Below are positions 27,997 to 40,236 of a stretch of 64,000 nt of DNA, one piece after another. Where the stretch lies: contig CAUEEP010000935.1 of NCBI GenBank assembly GCA_958450365.1, positions 620,001 through 684,000 of the forward strand, in the 5' to 3' direction. Position 1 is the stretch's first letter; each line of letters begins with the position of its first letter. A program made the position numbers and the translations under genes. Under the pieces are notes generated by a model. It had not been told where the DNA came from. It did no database searches and saw only the letters and a list, made by a program, of their open reading frames with translations. Source of the stretch: Mesorhabditis belari (lineage: Eukaryota > Nematoda > Chromadorea > Rhabditida > Rhabditidae).

Positions 27997-28163
27997 AAAT
28001 GCAAATGTTTAGTCGTTATTAGTCTTGCTTATCGATGTAAACGGCAAGCGCATGTTTGACCGTTCAAATATTGATTTCTAGAACAGTTATCAGGCTGCAA
28101 ATTGTTTCATTGGAAAGTGAAGAATGTCAGCTTTTGATTGCTATCACAAACATACCGTAAATA

Positions 28164-28700
28164 TTGGGTTGGTGAATTGAAAACTGCCGGCTATTGTCAT
28201 ATGTGACAGTTTGAGCACTTTCTTCAAAAGAAACCCATTTTGGTGTCAATGGAAAAGTTGTAGAGAATCAAAAATCAAGCTTATATCCAAATTTTCAGAA
28301 CGATTCAAAAACTGGTTTTCAAGAAATGCAAAATTTACGAATTTTCACAAAGCTTGGATTTTATGCGAAACTATCAAGTGTATCCTTTTGGAAATTTGGC
28401 TATAAGCCTAATTTTTGATTCTCTACAACTTTTCTATTGACACCAAAATGGGGTTCTTTTGAAGAAAGTGCTCAAACTGGGACACTGGGGCATCTCCAGT
28501 CCTCCATTTTGGAGTCTTGTCTGTCTTCATACTTGTCTCACACACAAACCAAAATCCTACTACGAAAGAGGAATCCGCAAATTGCCTGTAAAATCGGCAG
28601 ACGTCGTCAATAATAATGGAAATTATTTCGAATGAATTTATGGTTTTATGTTCAATAAATTTTAGTTGAAAGTCCCGCAGTTTTCAATTCAACAACCCAA
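28164..28700. mobile_element. mariner-derived element, TTGGGTTGG family (copy 2)
   Basis: Ends TTGGGTTGGTGAATTGAAAA and its inverted form ending 28700, TA on each side. Part of the transposase C-terminus remains (YERGIRKLPVKSADVVNNNG in the sense frame near 28560-28620). Directly abuts the Tc3-like element. Confidence 0.85.
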
Positions 28701-28710
28701 TACTGTAATA

Positions 28711-30274
28711 CAGTGCGTTTCAAATTCTTAAACGCACCCTCTAAAATAGCGGATTTTGCATTTTGACCACCGCTACAACTATTAATCTTTTTCTATGAGA
28801 AAGAGCATGTCTTAAAACCTAAAATACACAAAAAAGAAGCATACTGTAAAAAGTAAAAATTTTCAAAATAGAAACTTTTTGCTAAATCAACCGTTTCAAA
28901 TTCTTAAACGCACCCGCCTTTGCTGTTGTTATTTGAAATTTTTCGTTTTGTTATGCATATTTTTTTATTAAATTTATAATTTTTGTTAATTTCCAAGTAA
29001 ATGGGACACGGAAAGCTGCTCACGGATTATGATAAAGGCCAGATTGATGCCCGTTTGAGGATTGGCGACTCAATAAGGAAAATCGCAAAAAATTTGGGTC
29101 GATCCGACTCTGCCGTGCGAAATTATAGAAAGTCCGAGTTTGTTTCTGCACCAAAGAAGAAGCCAGGACCAAAACCAAAGCTTACATCGCGAGCTAGACA
29201 CCATATTGTGAACAAAATCCACGGAAAAACGATCAATGAAGTGAAAACGGAACTGAAAATCGACATTTCGAAGTCGACAATTTGGCGAGCCGTCACGGAA
29301 AATCCACATATCGATCGACAATTATTGAACATGCAACCGGTCGTGAAGCTTTTGCACAAGAAAGCCTGATTGGAGTTCGCCAAGGCTCATATGAATCAGG
29401 ATTGGTCTATGGTTAGAAAGCCGCTTATGTTTTATTATTTTTTTGCGTTTAGGTGATCTTTTCCGATGAGAAGAAATGGAATTGGGGTGATCCCAATGGC
29501 GTTGACTACTATTGGAAGGATCTTCGACGTGATCCGATGGTGTTTGGAACTCGAAACTTTGACGGTGGTTCTGTGATGATTTGGGCCGCCTTTTGTGCTG
29601 ATGGAACGGTCGCTCTGAAGATGGTTTCGAATCGGATGACTAGATAGATATCTTGAACAATTGCTTGTTGCCGTTTTTGCTCCTAAATCCAACCGTTCCG
29701 GACTTCTTTCAATACGACAACGCGTCAATTCATCGAGCCGGAGACACCCGAGACTGGCTGAACAGCAACAACATTGCAACTTTGGACTGGCTCGCTCAGT
29801 CTCCTGACCTCAATCCGATATAAAATTTATGGGGAATACTTGTCCGAGCTGTTTACAAGAATCATCGTCAGTTTCAAGACGTTTCTACACTTAAAGCAGC
29901 AATTTTTTCGGCCTGGAGCGATCTCGACGTTCTGCTTTTCAAAACCTCATCAATTCAATGCCAGACCGCATTTTTCAAGTAATTAACCGTTCTGGTCCGT
30001 GTACAGATTATTAGTTTTGATTTTTAACCTTTGATTTTAAATTTGTGTCGATAAATAAAAATATTTTCATAGTGCGTTTAAGAATTTGAAACGGTTGATT
30101 TAGCAAAAAGTTTCTATTTTGAAAATTTTTACTTTTTACAGTATGCTTCTTTTTTGTGTATTTTAGGTTTTAAGACATGCTCTTTCTCATAGAAAAAGAT
30201 TAATAGTTGTAGCGGTGGTCAAAATGCAAAATCCGCTATTTTAGAGGGTGCGTTTAAGAATTTGAAACGCACTG
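28711..30274 (+). mobile_element. Tc3-like transposon with about 200-bp inverted repeats
   Basis: Ends CAGTGCGTTTCAAATTC... and ...GAATTTGAAACGCACTG, flanked by TA (28709-28710, 30275-30276). About 28711-28915 is inverted almost perfectly at 30070-30274. Inside each repeat the motif TTTCAAATTCTTAAACGCACCC occurs twice, about 170 bp apart, like the doubled transposase-binding sites of Tc3. Confidence 0.92.
29001..29990 (+). pseudogene. Tc3-like transposase, two nonsense and one frame lesion
   Basis: 29001-29369 encodes the bipartite DNA-binding domain (starts MGHGKLLTDYDKGQIDARL; HTH LGRSDSAVRNY; then GPKPKLTSRARHHIV) and stops at TGA 29367-29369, after which the frame continues (LEFAKAHMNQDWSMV). 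A 50-bp intron-like gap ending in TTTAG at 29453 precedes the catalytic domain: VIFSDEKKWNW (first Asp), then QYDNASIHRAG (second Asp, other frame). In SPDLNPI-stop-NLWG the third catalytic Glu codon has become TAA near 29821. Dead by three lesions. Confidence 0.88.
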
Positions 30275-30276
30275 TA

Positions 30277-30525
30277 GTACCCCATAATGACGGTGCGGAG
30301 TGTTGCGTAGTCTGGCTTTGAACGAGCTTTTCTCGACACTGGTTTATGCTACAATGTTCGCTTAGGTATCAAAAAATAGCTGAGATTCAGGGCTATTTTT
30401 TGATACCAAAGACGCATGTTTTGAAAGCACGGGCGCTTCGAAAAAAATGAAATACTGAAAAACATTTGCGACTACGCGACTGTACGAGGGGGTGGGGTAC
30501 CATTAGAATATTTACAATAGCAAAT
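30277..30525. mobile_element. MITE, GTACCCCA family (diverged copy)
   Basis: Starts GTACCCCATAATGACGG and ends GGGGTGGGGTACCATTAGAATA. The middle (AAAAAATAGCTGA...TCAGGGCTATTTTTTGATACC) matches the copy at 60771-61037. Abuts the Tc3-like element. Confidence 0.75.
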
Positions 30526-30761
30526 TCTCATAGATGAGTGCCTTAAAAAGCTTATTAATACTTAATAATACAATACGATAATCGATACTTTTGACATCGT
30601 TTATGAAGTGCTTACTCACTAAAAGTCGCTATGTATAAAATATCAATCAAAAGCTGACATTCGTGACTTTCCAATGAAACAATTTCCAGTTTAATAGATG
30701 TTCTAGAAAGTGAGATCTGAACGGTCAAACATGAGCAATATCGAGCGATAATATCGATATT

Positions 30762-30965
30762 AGACTAGATCAGTCTAGATCAGTCTAGATGACTCTAGAT
30801 TGGTCTAGATCTAGTGTAGATTAGTCTAGATCAGTCTAGCTCAGTCTAGATCTAGTCTAGATCAGTCTAGCTCAGTCTAGATCTAGTCTAGATCAGTCTA
30901 GATTACTCTAGATCTAGTCGTCCGACCTAGAATCAGTCTAGATCGGACGTCCGTTTTCTAGATCG
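30762..30965. repeat. CTAGAT-rich tandem repeat
   Basis: About 15 copies of TCTAGATCAG/TCTAGATCTAG in irregular order. Confidence 0.85.
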
Positions 30966-31127
30966 AACGTAATAGATACAATAGATATAATAGCTATTTT
31001 TCTTTCTCAAACCTGGATAGATGCTTAGCTCATCGGCCGTTATTTTCTGTATGTAGTTTAGTTTTTATTGTTTTATTGACAACAAAAATAATTGTCATTA
31101 GTACGTCATTGTATCGTTGTGAATGTG

Positions 31128-31865
31128 TCAAGCAAAAAGATTGAAATGACTATAACGAACCCGTTGTTCAGGCCTTTCTCTCGCCACTCCTTCTCCTCCG
31201 ACTTTCAACACTCCATGTCTTCTCAAGAAATCAGCCAAACGAGAAAAGAAAATGATCACCGTGAAGCCGAAATATACTGCAATTTGAAAACTCGAAAGTT
31301 TAAGTGGGTCTACCGTAAAAGTTAGATCAAGAATGACTCCAAGTACTTCATGAACACTAGCTGGAGTCTTAGGGAAGTAAGAAATAAGATTCTCCTCTGA
31401 CCGGAACGGGATACGTGTCGGTGGAGCTCATTGGTAGAGCTCCACCGACACTTAGCTCCACCGACACTTCTCACTTAGCGTTCGCCCGCTAAGTGAGAAG
31501 TCGCGGGTTCGAATCCCGTACCTTTTCTTTCTTTTTTCCTTTTCATAACCATCCTTTTCGTATTCCAAACCCATAAAGGGACCAACTGAGAACTTACATA
31601 GAGCTGAAGAAAGCATTCCCATCTCTGGATATTCCTCAATCGCGTACTCTCCACGAGACCATTGACTAAATAAGATTTTGCTTTGATCTTTACCATTTTC
31701 TTGGCGCATTTCTAGGCTTATTAATTGGTAAATATTTCTCAAAACTTACAATTTCTTTTTGCTTTTTGTTTCGATTTTAGTTGTCGATATTTCCCTGATT
31801 TCATCTTCACCGATCACTTCAATTGAGGCTTCACTCGAAGATTGATGAATCACTTCGACAACCAT
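31128..31865 (-). CDS. small predicted membrane protein, unknown family
   Basis: Tentative three-exon model. Exon 1, 31865-31750, starts MVVEVIHQSSSEASIEVIGE. Exon 2, 31716-31598, reads RGEYAIEEYPEMGMLSSAL. Exon 3, about 31396-31128, reads PKTPASVHEVLGVILDLTF, then a membrane segment (QIAVYFGFTVIIFFSRLADF) and a basic tail ending SHFNLFA. Exons 1 and 2 join in frame. The join of 2 to 3 does not keep frame with the obvious acceptor; the intervening intron contains a tRNA-like insertion (31422-31526), which may have damaged or shifted the splice. I do not recognise the family. One membrane helix, C-terminal. Confidence 0.45.
31422..31526 (+). repeat. tRNA-like repeat with an 11-13-bp hairpin
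   Basis: GGTGGAGCTCATTGGTAGAGC (A-box-like) and GCGGGTTCGAATCCCGTACC (near-perfect T-arm with B-box). Between them TTCTCACTTAGCG pairs with CGCTAAGTGAGAA. Too long for a tRNA; probably a tRNA-derived insertion. Confidence 0.6.
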
Positions 31866-31899
31866 TTTATCTAAAAATGATGGCTGATTGGCTGATTCA

Positions 31900-34011
31900 A
31901 GAGTTGTTTATATTTAAAAAGAAGGCTTACATTGTTAATGTATGACGAGGAGAATATTTGCTGATTTGCGTTTCCCGGCGACCAAACAAAAGACAAAAGA
32001 AATGTGAATCTTTTGGTTGAAATTACCTAAAAAAATTGGAAAATCATTGAAAGAGCTTTTTCAAGGGTAAATTAATTCATTAAAGATCACAAGAATAGAA
32101 AAAAAGCGTTGAAACTTTTCAAAAAGCGTTGAAACAACTTTTCAAAAAATTAAAAAAATTTTTGCAGTTGCTAAGCTCTTTCTGTTCTTTGAAATCAAAA
32201 TTCCTTGAATTTAGGTGATTTTGCAGACTTTTTTCCGCGTAGAAACCAATTTACATTCTGTTTCAAATACGTTTTTCCATGAAAAATTTGAAACAGCCGA
32301 TTGGATCGAGAGGAAAAAAAAGAAAGAAATCGAGATAAGAATGAATGAAAGGTGAATAGAATAGAGGAGATCAATGATTTCAGTTTCAAGATTTCAAGTG
32401 TGCAAGAAAAAGAAAACGAATTAGAAAGGAGTAGATGATCGTTAAATCAGAAAGGAGTAGATGATGGGTAAATCAGAAAGGAGTAGATGATAGGTAAATC
32501 AGAAAAAAAACAAATCAGAAAGGAGTAGATGATAGGTAAATCAGAAAAGAGTAGATGAAAAATAAATCAGAAAGGGATAGATGATAGATAAATCAAGAAA
32601 AACGAAACAGAAAGGAGTAGATGATAGGTAAATCATATTGATAGCTTGATAAATCCCCCTTTGCTCACTCAGCTGAATATCTTCTAGTTTTGTGGGGGGA
32701 ATTTCAAACAAAAAGCTACGCAACTACGAAAAGCTACGAAAAGCTACGTAAAATCTAGCTTCCTAGCTTTCATAGCCGCTTCATTTGTTTGAATTTTCCA
32801 AGAAAATTAAAAGCTATTCAACTAGAGATAGATATTTACTTTAAAAGTAAATGAAGATATTCAGCTGAGTGGGCAAAGGGGAATTTATCAATCGATCAAT
32901 ATGATTTTATTGATAGATTGATCTATTTTATCTATCATCTACTCTTTTATGATTCGTTTTCTTTTTCTTTCACACTTCAAATCTTCAAACTGAAAACATG
33001 AAAACACAAAAAATTCACTTAAACAAAGCCATCTATTAAACAGGAATAATGTGACATTCTGCTGAGTGGGCAAAAGGGGAATTGATCAATCTATCAATAT
33101 GATCAATCTATCATCTATTCTTTTATATTACAAATATACAAATCAACAAATAACCCCCAATATCCCTAAAAATAAAATTCTTTACTAAAAATTTTGCCAA
33201 TATCTTTAAAACAAATTTTTAACGTCTAAAGTTATTTTAAGCGATAGCAGGAAGCGAAAAAAAAATGGAGAAAAGCTTGAGGAAAGTACAAAGTACAAAG
33301 GAAATGTTCCGAATATAGGAGATGAGATGAGAGATGAAAAAGAAAATGAGAAAAGAATGGGAGGAAAGGAGAAAAGGGACAGATATTTTTCAACAGAAAG
33401 CGAATGATTTAGATTGGATAGAAGAATGGGGAAATGAATGGGGAAAGGGATACGGGGAGATGAGTGAGAGAAAGAAAAGATTGATGCTAATCAATCGATT
33501 CGCGGGATGGGAAATGGAAAAAATGACGAGAGCAAATAAACAAAGTTCTCACGCAAATCGTATCTAAAAACAAATTCGTTCTAAAGTTTCAAAATTTCGT
33601 AAGCTTTTACTTTTTGAAGAAAGCGAACGGGAAATGCTTAACTGTTTTGCTGTTTGATTTCATTAAAGCATTCGGCTAATTGTAAGAAAAGAAATGTTAA
33701 AAGATAGAAAAATGGAAAAATAGAAAAATAGAATCTCTTGGATCTTAGAAATATAGAATCTCTCTTCTACTGGGCAACCGGGGATGGCTAAGAGCTGGAC
33801 AAAGGGTAGATAATTTAAAAATCACTTGGATTACTGTGGCCACTTCAGGGGTTACTATAGCCGCTTTCGAGATTACTGTAGCGCGAAAGGATTACGAATG
33901 CAACCATCAGGGAGTAGTTACGGTAGTTTTTAAATAGATAACTGTTTTTTCGAAAGCAAACTAATTAAGAAGAATCAAGAAGGATTGTAAGTGCTGTAAA
34001 AAACTCTAATC
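31900..34011. other. repeat-rich interval without a convincing gene
   Basis: 32424-32640 has about eight copies of a 26-27-bp unit (AAAGGAGTAGATGATAGGTA). 32640-32935 is a foldback around the phrase ATATTCAGCTGAGTGGGCAAAGG, with a third copy at 33055-33110. 33240-33560 is purine-rich and open (77 codons, Glu/Lys/Arg-rich), but looks compositional. Confidence 0.5.
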
Positions 34012-34448
34012 GAAGCCCTTCCCCTCTTGAACCCCACCCCCTATAGAAGCGTCGCGTAGTCGAAGTTTACTCTCAAACAAACGCTCATATCTCGACATCA
34101 GTACGTTTGTTTCTGCGCGTTTGGGTATCAACTTAAAGTACAGAGAATGGGTGATTTTTTGAGATATAACATATATTTTTAGCATTACCCAGCGCTTAGA
34201 AAAAAATGATTAAAAAGTGGCAAAAAAGAGCCGATTTTCGGCGATTTTCAATCATTTTTTTCTAAGCGCTACTTAATGCTAAAAATCTGTGTTATATCTC
34301 AAAATATCACCCATTCTCTGTACTTTAAGTTGATACCCAAGCGTGCAGAAACAAACGTACTGATGTCGAGATATGAGCGTTTGTTTGAGAGTAAACTTCG
34401 ACTACGCGACGCTTCTATAGGGGGTGGGTTTCAATTAGAGTTTTTACG
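34012..34448. repeat. near-perfect 435-bp foldback
   Basis: About 34014-34215 and 34245-34446 are inverted copies: for example CGCGTAGTCGAAGTTTACTCTC against GAGAGTAAACTTCGACTACGCG, and AAGCGCTTAGAAAAAAATGA pairing near the centre. Ends ACCCCACCCCCTATAG / CTATAGGGGGTGGG. Confidence 0.88.
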
Positions 34449-35309
34449 CTATTTGGAAACTATAAATGAATGTGGAATGGTAAAATCAAGGAAAACCTTG
34501 AGAAAACCCTATAGTGCCACCACTCGAGTCCAAGGTCCATCATTTCATTGATCAAAAAGGTGGAAAGGTGAAAGAAGATAACGAATGAAAATAACGCGAT
34601 TCAAACCGTTCTAGACGTTCCGAAAAATAAACAAAAAATAAACAAAATTGAAACAAAGAAATTTGTTGGTTAAAAAATGAAAATGTTTACCATTGAATGC
34701 CTATGAAAAAGCAGAAAAAGCATTCAAAGGTAAACGAGGAGCATCCCATTTCTGGCAACACAAATCGAGCGCCCGATTTACGAATTGATAAGGGGGAAAA
34801 TATCGGGTGATTGGTCACTTTTTCGATGAATCGAGATCAAAGTATAGGAAAAGATATGGAAAGGTGGCTAGGTGGGATTTTGCTCTTTCGATGAGTGAGA
34901 AAATAAAAAGCGAGGAGTTCAACAGGGCAGAGTACGAAATTTGCACCTAGAAACGATCTTTCTAAAAAAAACAGAATAACAAAAAAAGACTCTCATCGAG
35001 TATACAGGCGTTAAGTAAAACAACACTGAAAACTTGAAATCCAATTACGACTTTCTTAGAGCCTTCTTTGAGCTTTCTTTTTGCGCTTTAACAACAATCA
35101 ACCTTTCACTTTTCGTTTAAAAAGAGTTTTTAAAAAATCGAATTTCTTTTGATTGACTACGTTTAATTTCAGAAAATTACCGAAAATTTCGATGATTTTT
35201 GAGAGAAATTCAAGCGATCAGGCATTTGAATTGATTCTGACAATAGATTGGCCATTTAAAAGACTTGATCTTTGCTTACAAGCCTTAAATTTCAAACATA
35301 AACTTGCTA
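34449..35309. other. no recognisable feature
   Basis: AT-rich; no exon pattern, repeats or RNA motif that I can support. Confidence 0.4.
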
Positions 35310-35532
35310 TACCGTATTTTCTCTAATAACAGTGCACCCCAGCGAGCCGAGTTGGTGACTATTTTACGGCTTTCAAAGTTTTCACAGAAGCTCAACACTC
35401 AAATCCCCCACTAGATCTCATCGTCAGCTACATTTTCCGATCCCACATCGATAGGTTCTGATAAGCGCTTTTCGAGATTTCGAGCAATTTAGGCGACGCT
35501 CTGGCTGCACTACTATTAGAGAAAATACGATA
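35310..35532. mobile_element. MITE, CCGTATTTTCTCTAATA family (copy 2)
   Basis: Inverted copy of 20663-20881, same ends, both sides TA-rich. Confidence 0.85.
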
Positions 35533-35639
35533 ATTATCAAACTTTAAAATATTCAGCTTCGGATAGTTTTTTCTTTGTTATCTTAAAAGCTGAATTTGCT
35601 GACTGCAAAACTGGCTGACTTTTTTGCTGAATTTAAAAG

Positions 35640-36440
35640 CTGAATTTGCTGAAGGGTGTGCTTACGCAATGTTTGCAAGGAGCTTGTAGAAATGTTTAAT
35701 GTTGATCCGAAGACAATCAAAAACCATTTGCATCAACTTGGGAAAAAAATTCGCTGTGGAAAATGGGGAAAACGAATTGACTCAAGACAACAAAATAACT
35801 CCTGTCAACGTCAGTTCTTTTTTTACTTCATATAGCTCGTGGTTTTTGGGATTCGATTTTGACACCTGATGAAACTGGGGTTAATTATGAGAATGTTAAA
35901 AGGAAGAACCAATGGCTATCTACTGGACAAACCCCTCAAATCACTCCCAAGCCTGATATTCATGGAAAGAAAATAATGCTCTGTTCTGGTGCTACTCAAA
36001 AGATTTAATGCATTATGTTAATCCAGGAGAAAGCATTGATGTTTATCTTGATGTTGATCTCTATTCAAAACAATTGACTTAAAGTTAATGATGCTTTAAA
36101 GAAATTTCGGCTCAATTCATCAAAGATTCGATTTTTTTTTGCACGACAACGCGAAACCCCACTCACAAGTCACTCACAAAAAACATTGACAAACTGGGAA
36201 CTGGCTGAAAGTTGCTTCCTCATGCGCCTTACTTTCCTGAATTAGCTCAGTGAGATCATTTTCTGTTTCGGTCCCTGAAACAGTTTATCATGAGAGAAAA
36301 GTTCGATGATCACGCTCAAGTCAAAAAAAAAAGCGATCGACAACTATTTTGGCTTCAAAAATCTTCAATTTTTCACAAATGGAATCAAGAATTTGCGTCG
36401 AAGATGGGAAGAAGTCATCGATAAAAATCGGGAATAAGGT
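35640..36440 (+). pseudogene. heavily decayed mariner transposase
   Basis: Read across shifting plus frames: KTIKNHLHQLGKKIRCGKWG (HTH end), TPDETGVNYENV (first Asp), PKPDIHGKKIMLCSG, the HDNAKPHSQ-like second Asp near 36145, and ID-N-LRRRWEEVI at the end. Many stops and indels; no terminal repeats found. Older than the other mariner copies. Confidence 0.75.
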
Positions 36441-36477
36441 ATTGATTGATAGTTGCTATTTCTTGTATTGGGTTGGT

Positions 36478-36996
36478 GAATTGAAAACTGCGGGACTTTG
36501 AGCTAAAATTTATTCGACATAAAACCATAAATTCATTCGAAATAATTTCCATTATTATTGACGACTTCTGCCAATTTTACAGGCAATTTGCGGATTCCTC
36601 TTTCGTAGTAGGACTTTGGTTTCTGTGTGAGACAAGTGTGAGACTCAAAAATGGAGGACTGGAGCTGTCCTGGAGATGTCCCAGTTTGAGCAGTTTCTTC
36701 AAAAGAAACCCATTTTGGTATCAATAGAAAAGTTGTAGAGAATCAAAAATTAGGCTTATAGCCAAATTTCCAAAAAGATAAACTTAGTAGTTTCGCTTAA
36801 AATGCAAGTTTTGTGAAAATTCGTAAATTTGGCATTTCTTGAAAACTAGTTTTTGAATCGTTCTGAAAATTTGGATATAAGCTTGATTTATGATTCTCTA
36901 CAACTTTTCCATTGACACCAAAATGGGTTTCTTTGAAGAAAGTGCACAAACTGTCACCTATGACAATAGCCCACAGTTTTCAATTCACCAACCCAA
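36478..36996. mobile_element. mariner-derived element, TTGGGTTGG family (copy 3)
   Basis: Same ends as copies 1 and 2, TA on both sides; only the last 60 codons of transposase remain, on the minus strand (YERGIRKLPVKLAEVVNNNG). Confidence 0.85.
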
Positions 36997-38800
36997 TAGA
37001 ATGCGATAAATTGTTTCACCAGAAAAACGCGCATTATTTTTCCCTGAACCTAATACTTCAAATACCGTTTACCCTAGTTTTCAAATTCAAAAATGAATAA
37101 AAATCTTTGAAAGTCAAAATCACGGTAGTAAACAAAAAAGATATAGTCATTTAAGAAAAGAAAATCACGCGATAGCTATATAAAAGAAGAAACGATTCAC
37201 GAAAGTTGAAAATGTTTATTTTTCTTATCTTTTTTTCGGATCATTCCAATCAAATTCCTCCACATTCACTGCCTCTCTTATTTCGATGGAAAAAAGCGCA
37301 AGCGATCGCTGATTCACCAATATGCCTGCCTATTTTTTTTTCTATTTTTCTTTACATACCAAAGATTTCTATCTAAACACGAGCATAAATGAAAGCAAAT
37401 TAAATCAATGACGTGAAGAATTATCAATAAAAACGCTTCCGTAGTCGGTTTTTTTTGGTTGTAAAATAATGGATTTTATGGGTGATTCACGTAAAAATTT
37501 TATCAGCTTTGATCTTATCGACGGGGGAGAATTTCTGCGTTCGAGTTTATGCCGTGCTAGACTCAACTCCATAAAAATGAATGCAAAAGAGATAATCTAG
37601 GGAAATGGAAAAGTTTGACGTCGTCATAAATGTGTTTAAAATTAATAAATGTGATTAAAAATGACGCTTAAACGACTACGCTTAAAATGTCATTTTAAGC
37701 GTAGTCATTTTAAGTCATTTTAAGCGTAGTCGTTAACTGTTTTAAAACATAAAACATTTTAAAAAGATATGTCCAATGGATTTATAAGTGTGTCAAATTT
37801 TGTACGATTTAAATGCTCTTGAGTATTTTAGGGGCTTAACCTAACTCTCATCGTTGTCAAGGTTCAATCTCGATCTCTGAAGCTTTGAGAAACTTTGGAA
37901 AGCTTTGGGAAACTTCGGGAAGCTTTGGAAAGCTTCGGGAAACTTTGGAAAGCTTGGGAAACTTCGGGAAGCTTTGGAAAGCTTTGGGAAACTTTGGAAA
38001 GCTTCTCAAAGGCTTTTAAATTATTGTCTACGTGAAATTAAATGACTCATCCTGTTATTTGCGTGTCTTCTCCCCAATGATGTGATAAGAGAGGGGTAAA
38101 GCGATGAAAAGACGGGAAAACACGCAAAAGAACCCGTTTTTTGTGTTGCTGCTCGTCTCGTCTACAGTCTCTATTCATTTTCTCATTTTCAAAAGATTTC
38201 GGTCACAGGTGTGGAGGCGCAATGGGGGTAGACGGGTGGGTTTGGGCGTGGCTGCCCCGCCTCCATCTTGTTTCCTGTGTTTTTCCCCCCAATATTCCTA
38301 CCGATTCTATTCCTTTTGATTGAGGAAAAGCGCAATCTTTTCATTCAATCCAAAAGGATCTCTCTTTTACATTCTTTTTTGAGTTGATTGATTAGAAATC
38401 CTCTTTATTAAGGCGATTTTGAGGCAATTCAATTTCAGTTTTTAGGCAATAGTTGTGGAATATTTTTGGTTTTAGGTAAGCCATCTTTCTTTTGTGACAA
38501 TAAGGTTTTCGTTTAACGATTTCAGCTTCAATTTAAGCTTCAATTTAAGCCTCAGAGTTCTTCGAATCCTATCAGAAAGAATTCAAGTTCAATCGTGAAT
38601 CGTGACCACTTGAGAAACCCTTAAACAATCTTAGTCTTTAGTCCAATCCAATCCAATCCAATCCAATCCAATTCAATTCAATCCAAAGATTTAATCCAAT
38701 TACATTATCTAAGCCTATGAAAATTTGATTTCTATTTCTTCAGTTGTTTTCATTTCAATCATTCTTTTCGAAAGGTTTAAACCAAATTCCAGACTTTCTT
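36997..38800. other. AT-rich interval with short repeats
   Basis: 37660-37740: CGACTACGCTTAAAATG and inverted partners (small palindrome). 37876-38010: tandem GCTTTGGGAAACTTCGGGAA-type decamers. 38641-38680: TCCAA pentamers. No gene recognised. Confidence 0.5.
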
Positions 38801-38809
38801 TACAAATAA

Positions 38810-38899
38810 ATGCGTCTAATGGATCGTTTGGATCGTTTGGATCGATTCGACATGGAACCTATGTTCAATGATTCCGAAATGGAGGCTTTCTTTGAAAAG
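38810..38899 (+). other. possible first coding exon, 30 codons
   Basis: ATG at 38810 reads MRLMDRLDRLDRFDMEPMFN ... EMEAFFEK and ends at a GTTTGT donor. Acidic, protein-like. It lies 3.3 kb upstream of the BAG2 gene on the same strand but its phase does not match the next BAG2 exon, so a link is unproven. Confidence 0.3.
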
Positions 38900-40153
38900 T
38901 TTGTTTTTTTGAAAAAATCGACAATAGTATTTGCTAGTTTTTCCTATAAAAAAACTTATAATTTGCTATTCTTCTACTTTATTTTAATACTTTAATATTT
39001 TAATAACATAAAATTAACTTTTGCCTACTTCTCTTTTCCTCTTTTTTTCTCTTATATTTTCCCGGTTGACTCATCACAAAAATCTCTTTTCTCTTTTCGA
39101 AAACTGGAAAGTTCGAAAACCTACTGGAAAGTTCCAGGGCTTTTTTCTGCACTTTCATAAAACCTTTCACACATCATTTTTTTGTGATTCAATATTTTCA
39201 CGAAATTCATTACAAAACTTTCATAACAAAGCTTTCATTACAAAACTTTTACACATCTTTTTCTTATATCTTTATCTTTTGCACATTCCCGAATCAAGTT
39301 TTCCACTACTAATTTCTTTAAAAAGCACTTAATAGAATTGATTTATACATATTTGTGCATTTTGCTTGCTTGTAAACTTCTGTTTGTAATCTTTTTCTTT
39401 TCCTTTCCTTTCCTTTCCTCATTTCCCCCTTTTAACCTTTTCTTTACTGATCACTAATCGATAATTTCGAAAAGAGAAGGAAACGGGTGTCTGGTTGATT
39501 GAAAAAGGAGAGCAAAGAAAAAAAATCGGGTAGGGGAAAAGGCTCAGCCATCTCGTTTTTTTTTCAACCGATTTTCCCATCTATTTTTTCTCTTTTCAAG
39601 CCTTATTTTGAAATGCGTTAATTTCATTTCCTTTTTCACTCCCAAAAATCTCTACTTGCCAATGTTTATTTCTGAAATTTTCTTTGCTTAGTTCAGCTTT
39701 TGGAAGAAATTTTAAAATTTAGAGGAGGCGAAATTAGAATCGATTTCTTTTCTTTAAAATCAGGGCCTCTGTTCCTCTTTTCTTTGAGTATTTCAGCCTA
39801 TCTTAATGTCTTAATCGTTAATTTAACTATAAGATCCTAAAATTCGTTAAACTATAAGATCCAAGTTTGAATTGATTGACTTAATGAATCTCTTCAATCA
39901 ATTCTCCGACCCCGAAAACCCCCGGGTACAAATTTCCAGCCAAATATCTTCTTTTTATATCATCTACAAAACAAAAGAGAAAGGCCTGTAAATGACTGGC
40001 ATGGTGTCCGTTGTGCTCGTAATCGCTCGCCGTCTAGCACACCGTTCGGGTATAAAAGGCTTCCCTTTTGGAGTCCGTAAAGGGGAAGGAGCGATGAGCG
40101 TTTTCAATAGTTTTCGACATTCGCTTAAAACGCTTTTCTCGCTCGCTGTCATT
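38900..40153. other. no recognisable gene
   Basis: Pyrimidine-rich, AT-rich; open frames here are short and compositional. 40000-40090 resembles part of the duplicated block at 45530-45610 (ATCGCTCGC ... CCCTTTTGGAGTCCGT...GGGGAAGG). Confidence 0.4.
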
Positions 40154-40236
40154 GGCAGTCGGTGGCCGAGGGGATAAGGTGCCTGTATACAAAGCGAGTC
40201 GTGCATTCTCTGCTCGGGTTCGAGTCCACGCCTCGC
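40154..40236 (+). repeat. tRNA-like repeat, type II-sized
   Basis: TGGCCGAGGGGATAAGGTGC (A-box-like) and GGGTTCGAGTCC (B-box) 45 bp apart, as in a leucine/serine tRNA. Acceptor and T-stems do not pair. Likely a decayed tRNA or tRNA-derived repeat. Confidence 0.5.

Noticed and set aside
31452..31742. 96-codon minus frame read as a single gene
   Set aside because: Its second half runs through the tRNA-like insertion (RTRDFSLSGRTLSEK comes from the B-box region); only the first half is plausible as an exon.
32424..32640. CRISPR-like array
   Set aside because: Units are contiguous with variable short interruptions, no regular unique spacers; nematode DNA.
33334..33567. 77-codon plus frame rich in Lys/Glu/Arg
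   Set aside because: Purine-rich low-complexity DNA, no splice context or motif.
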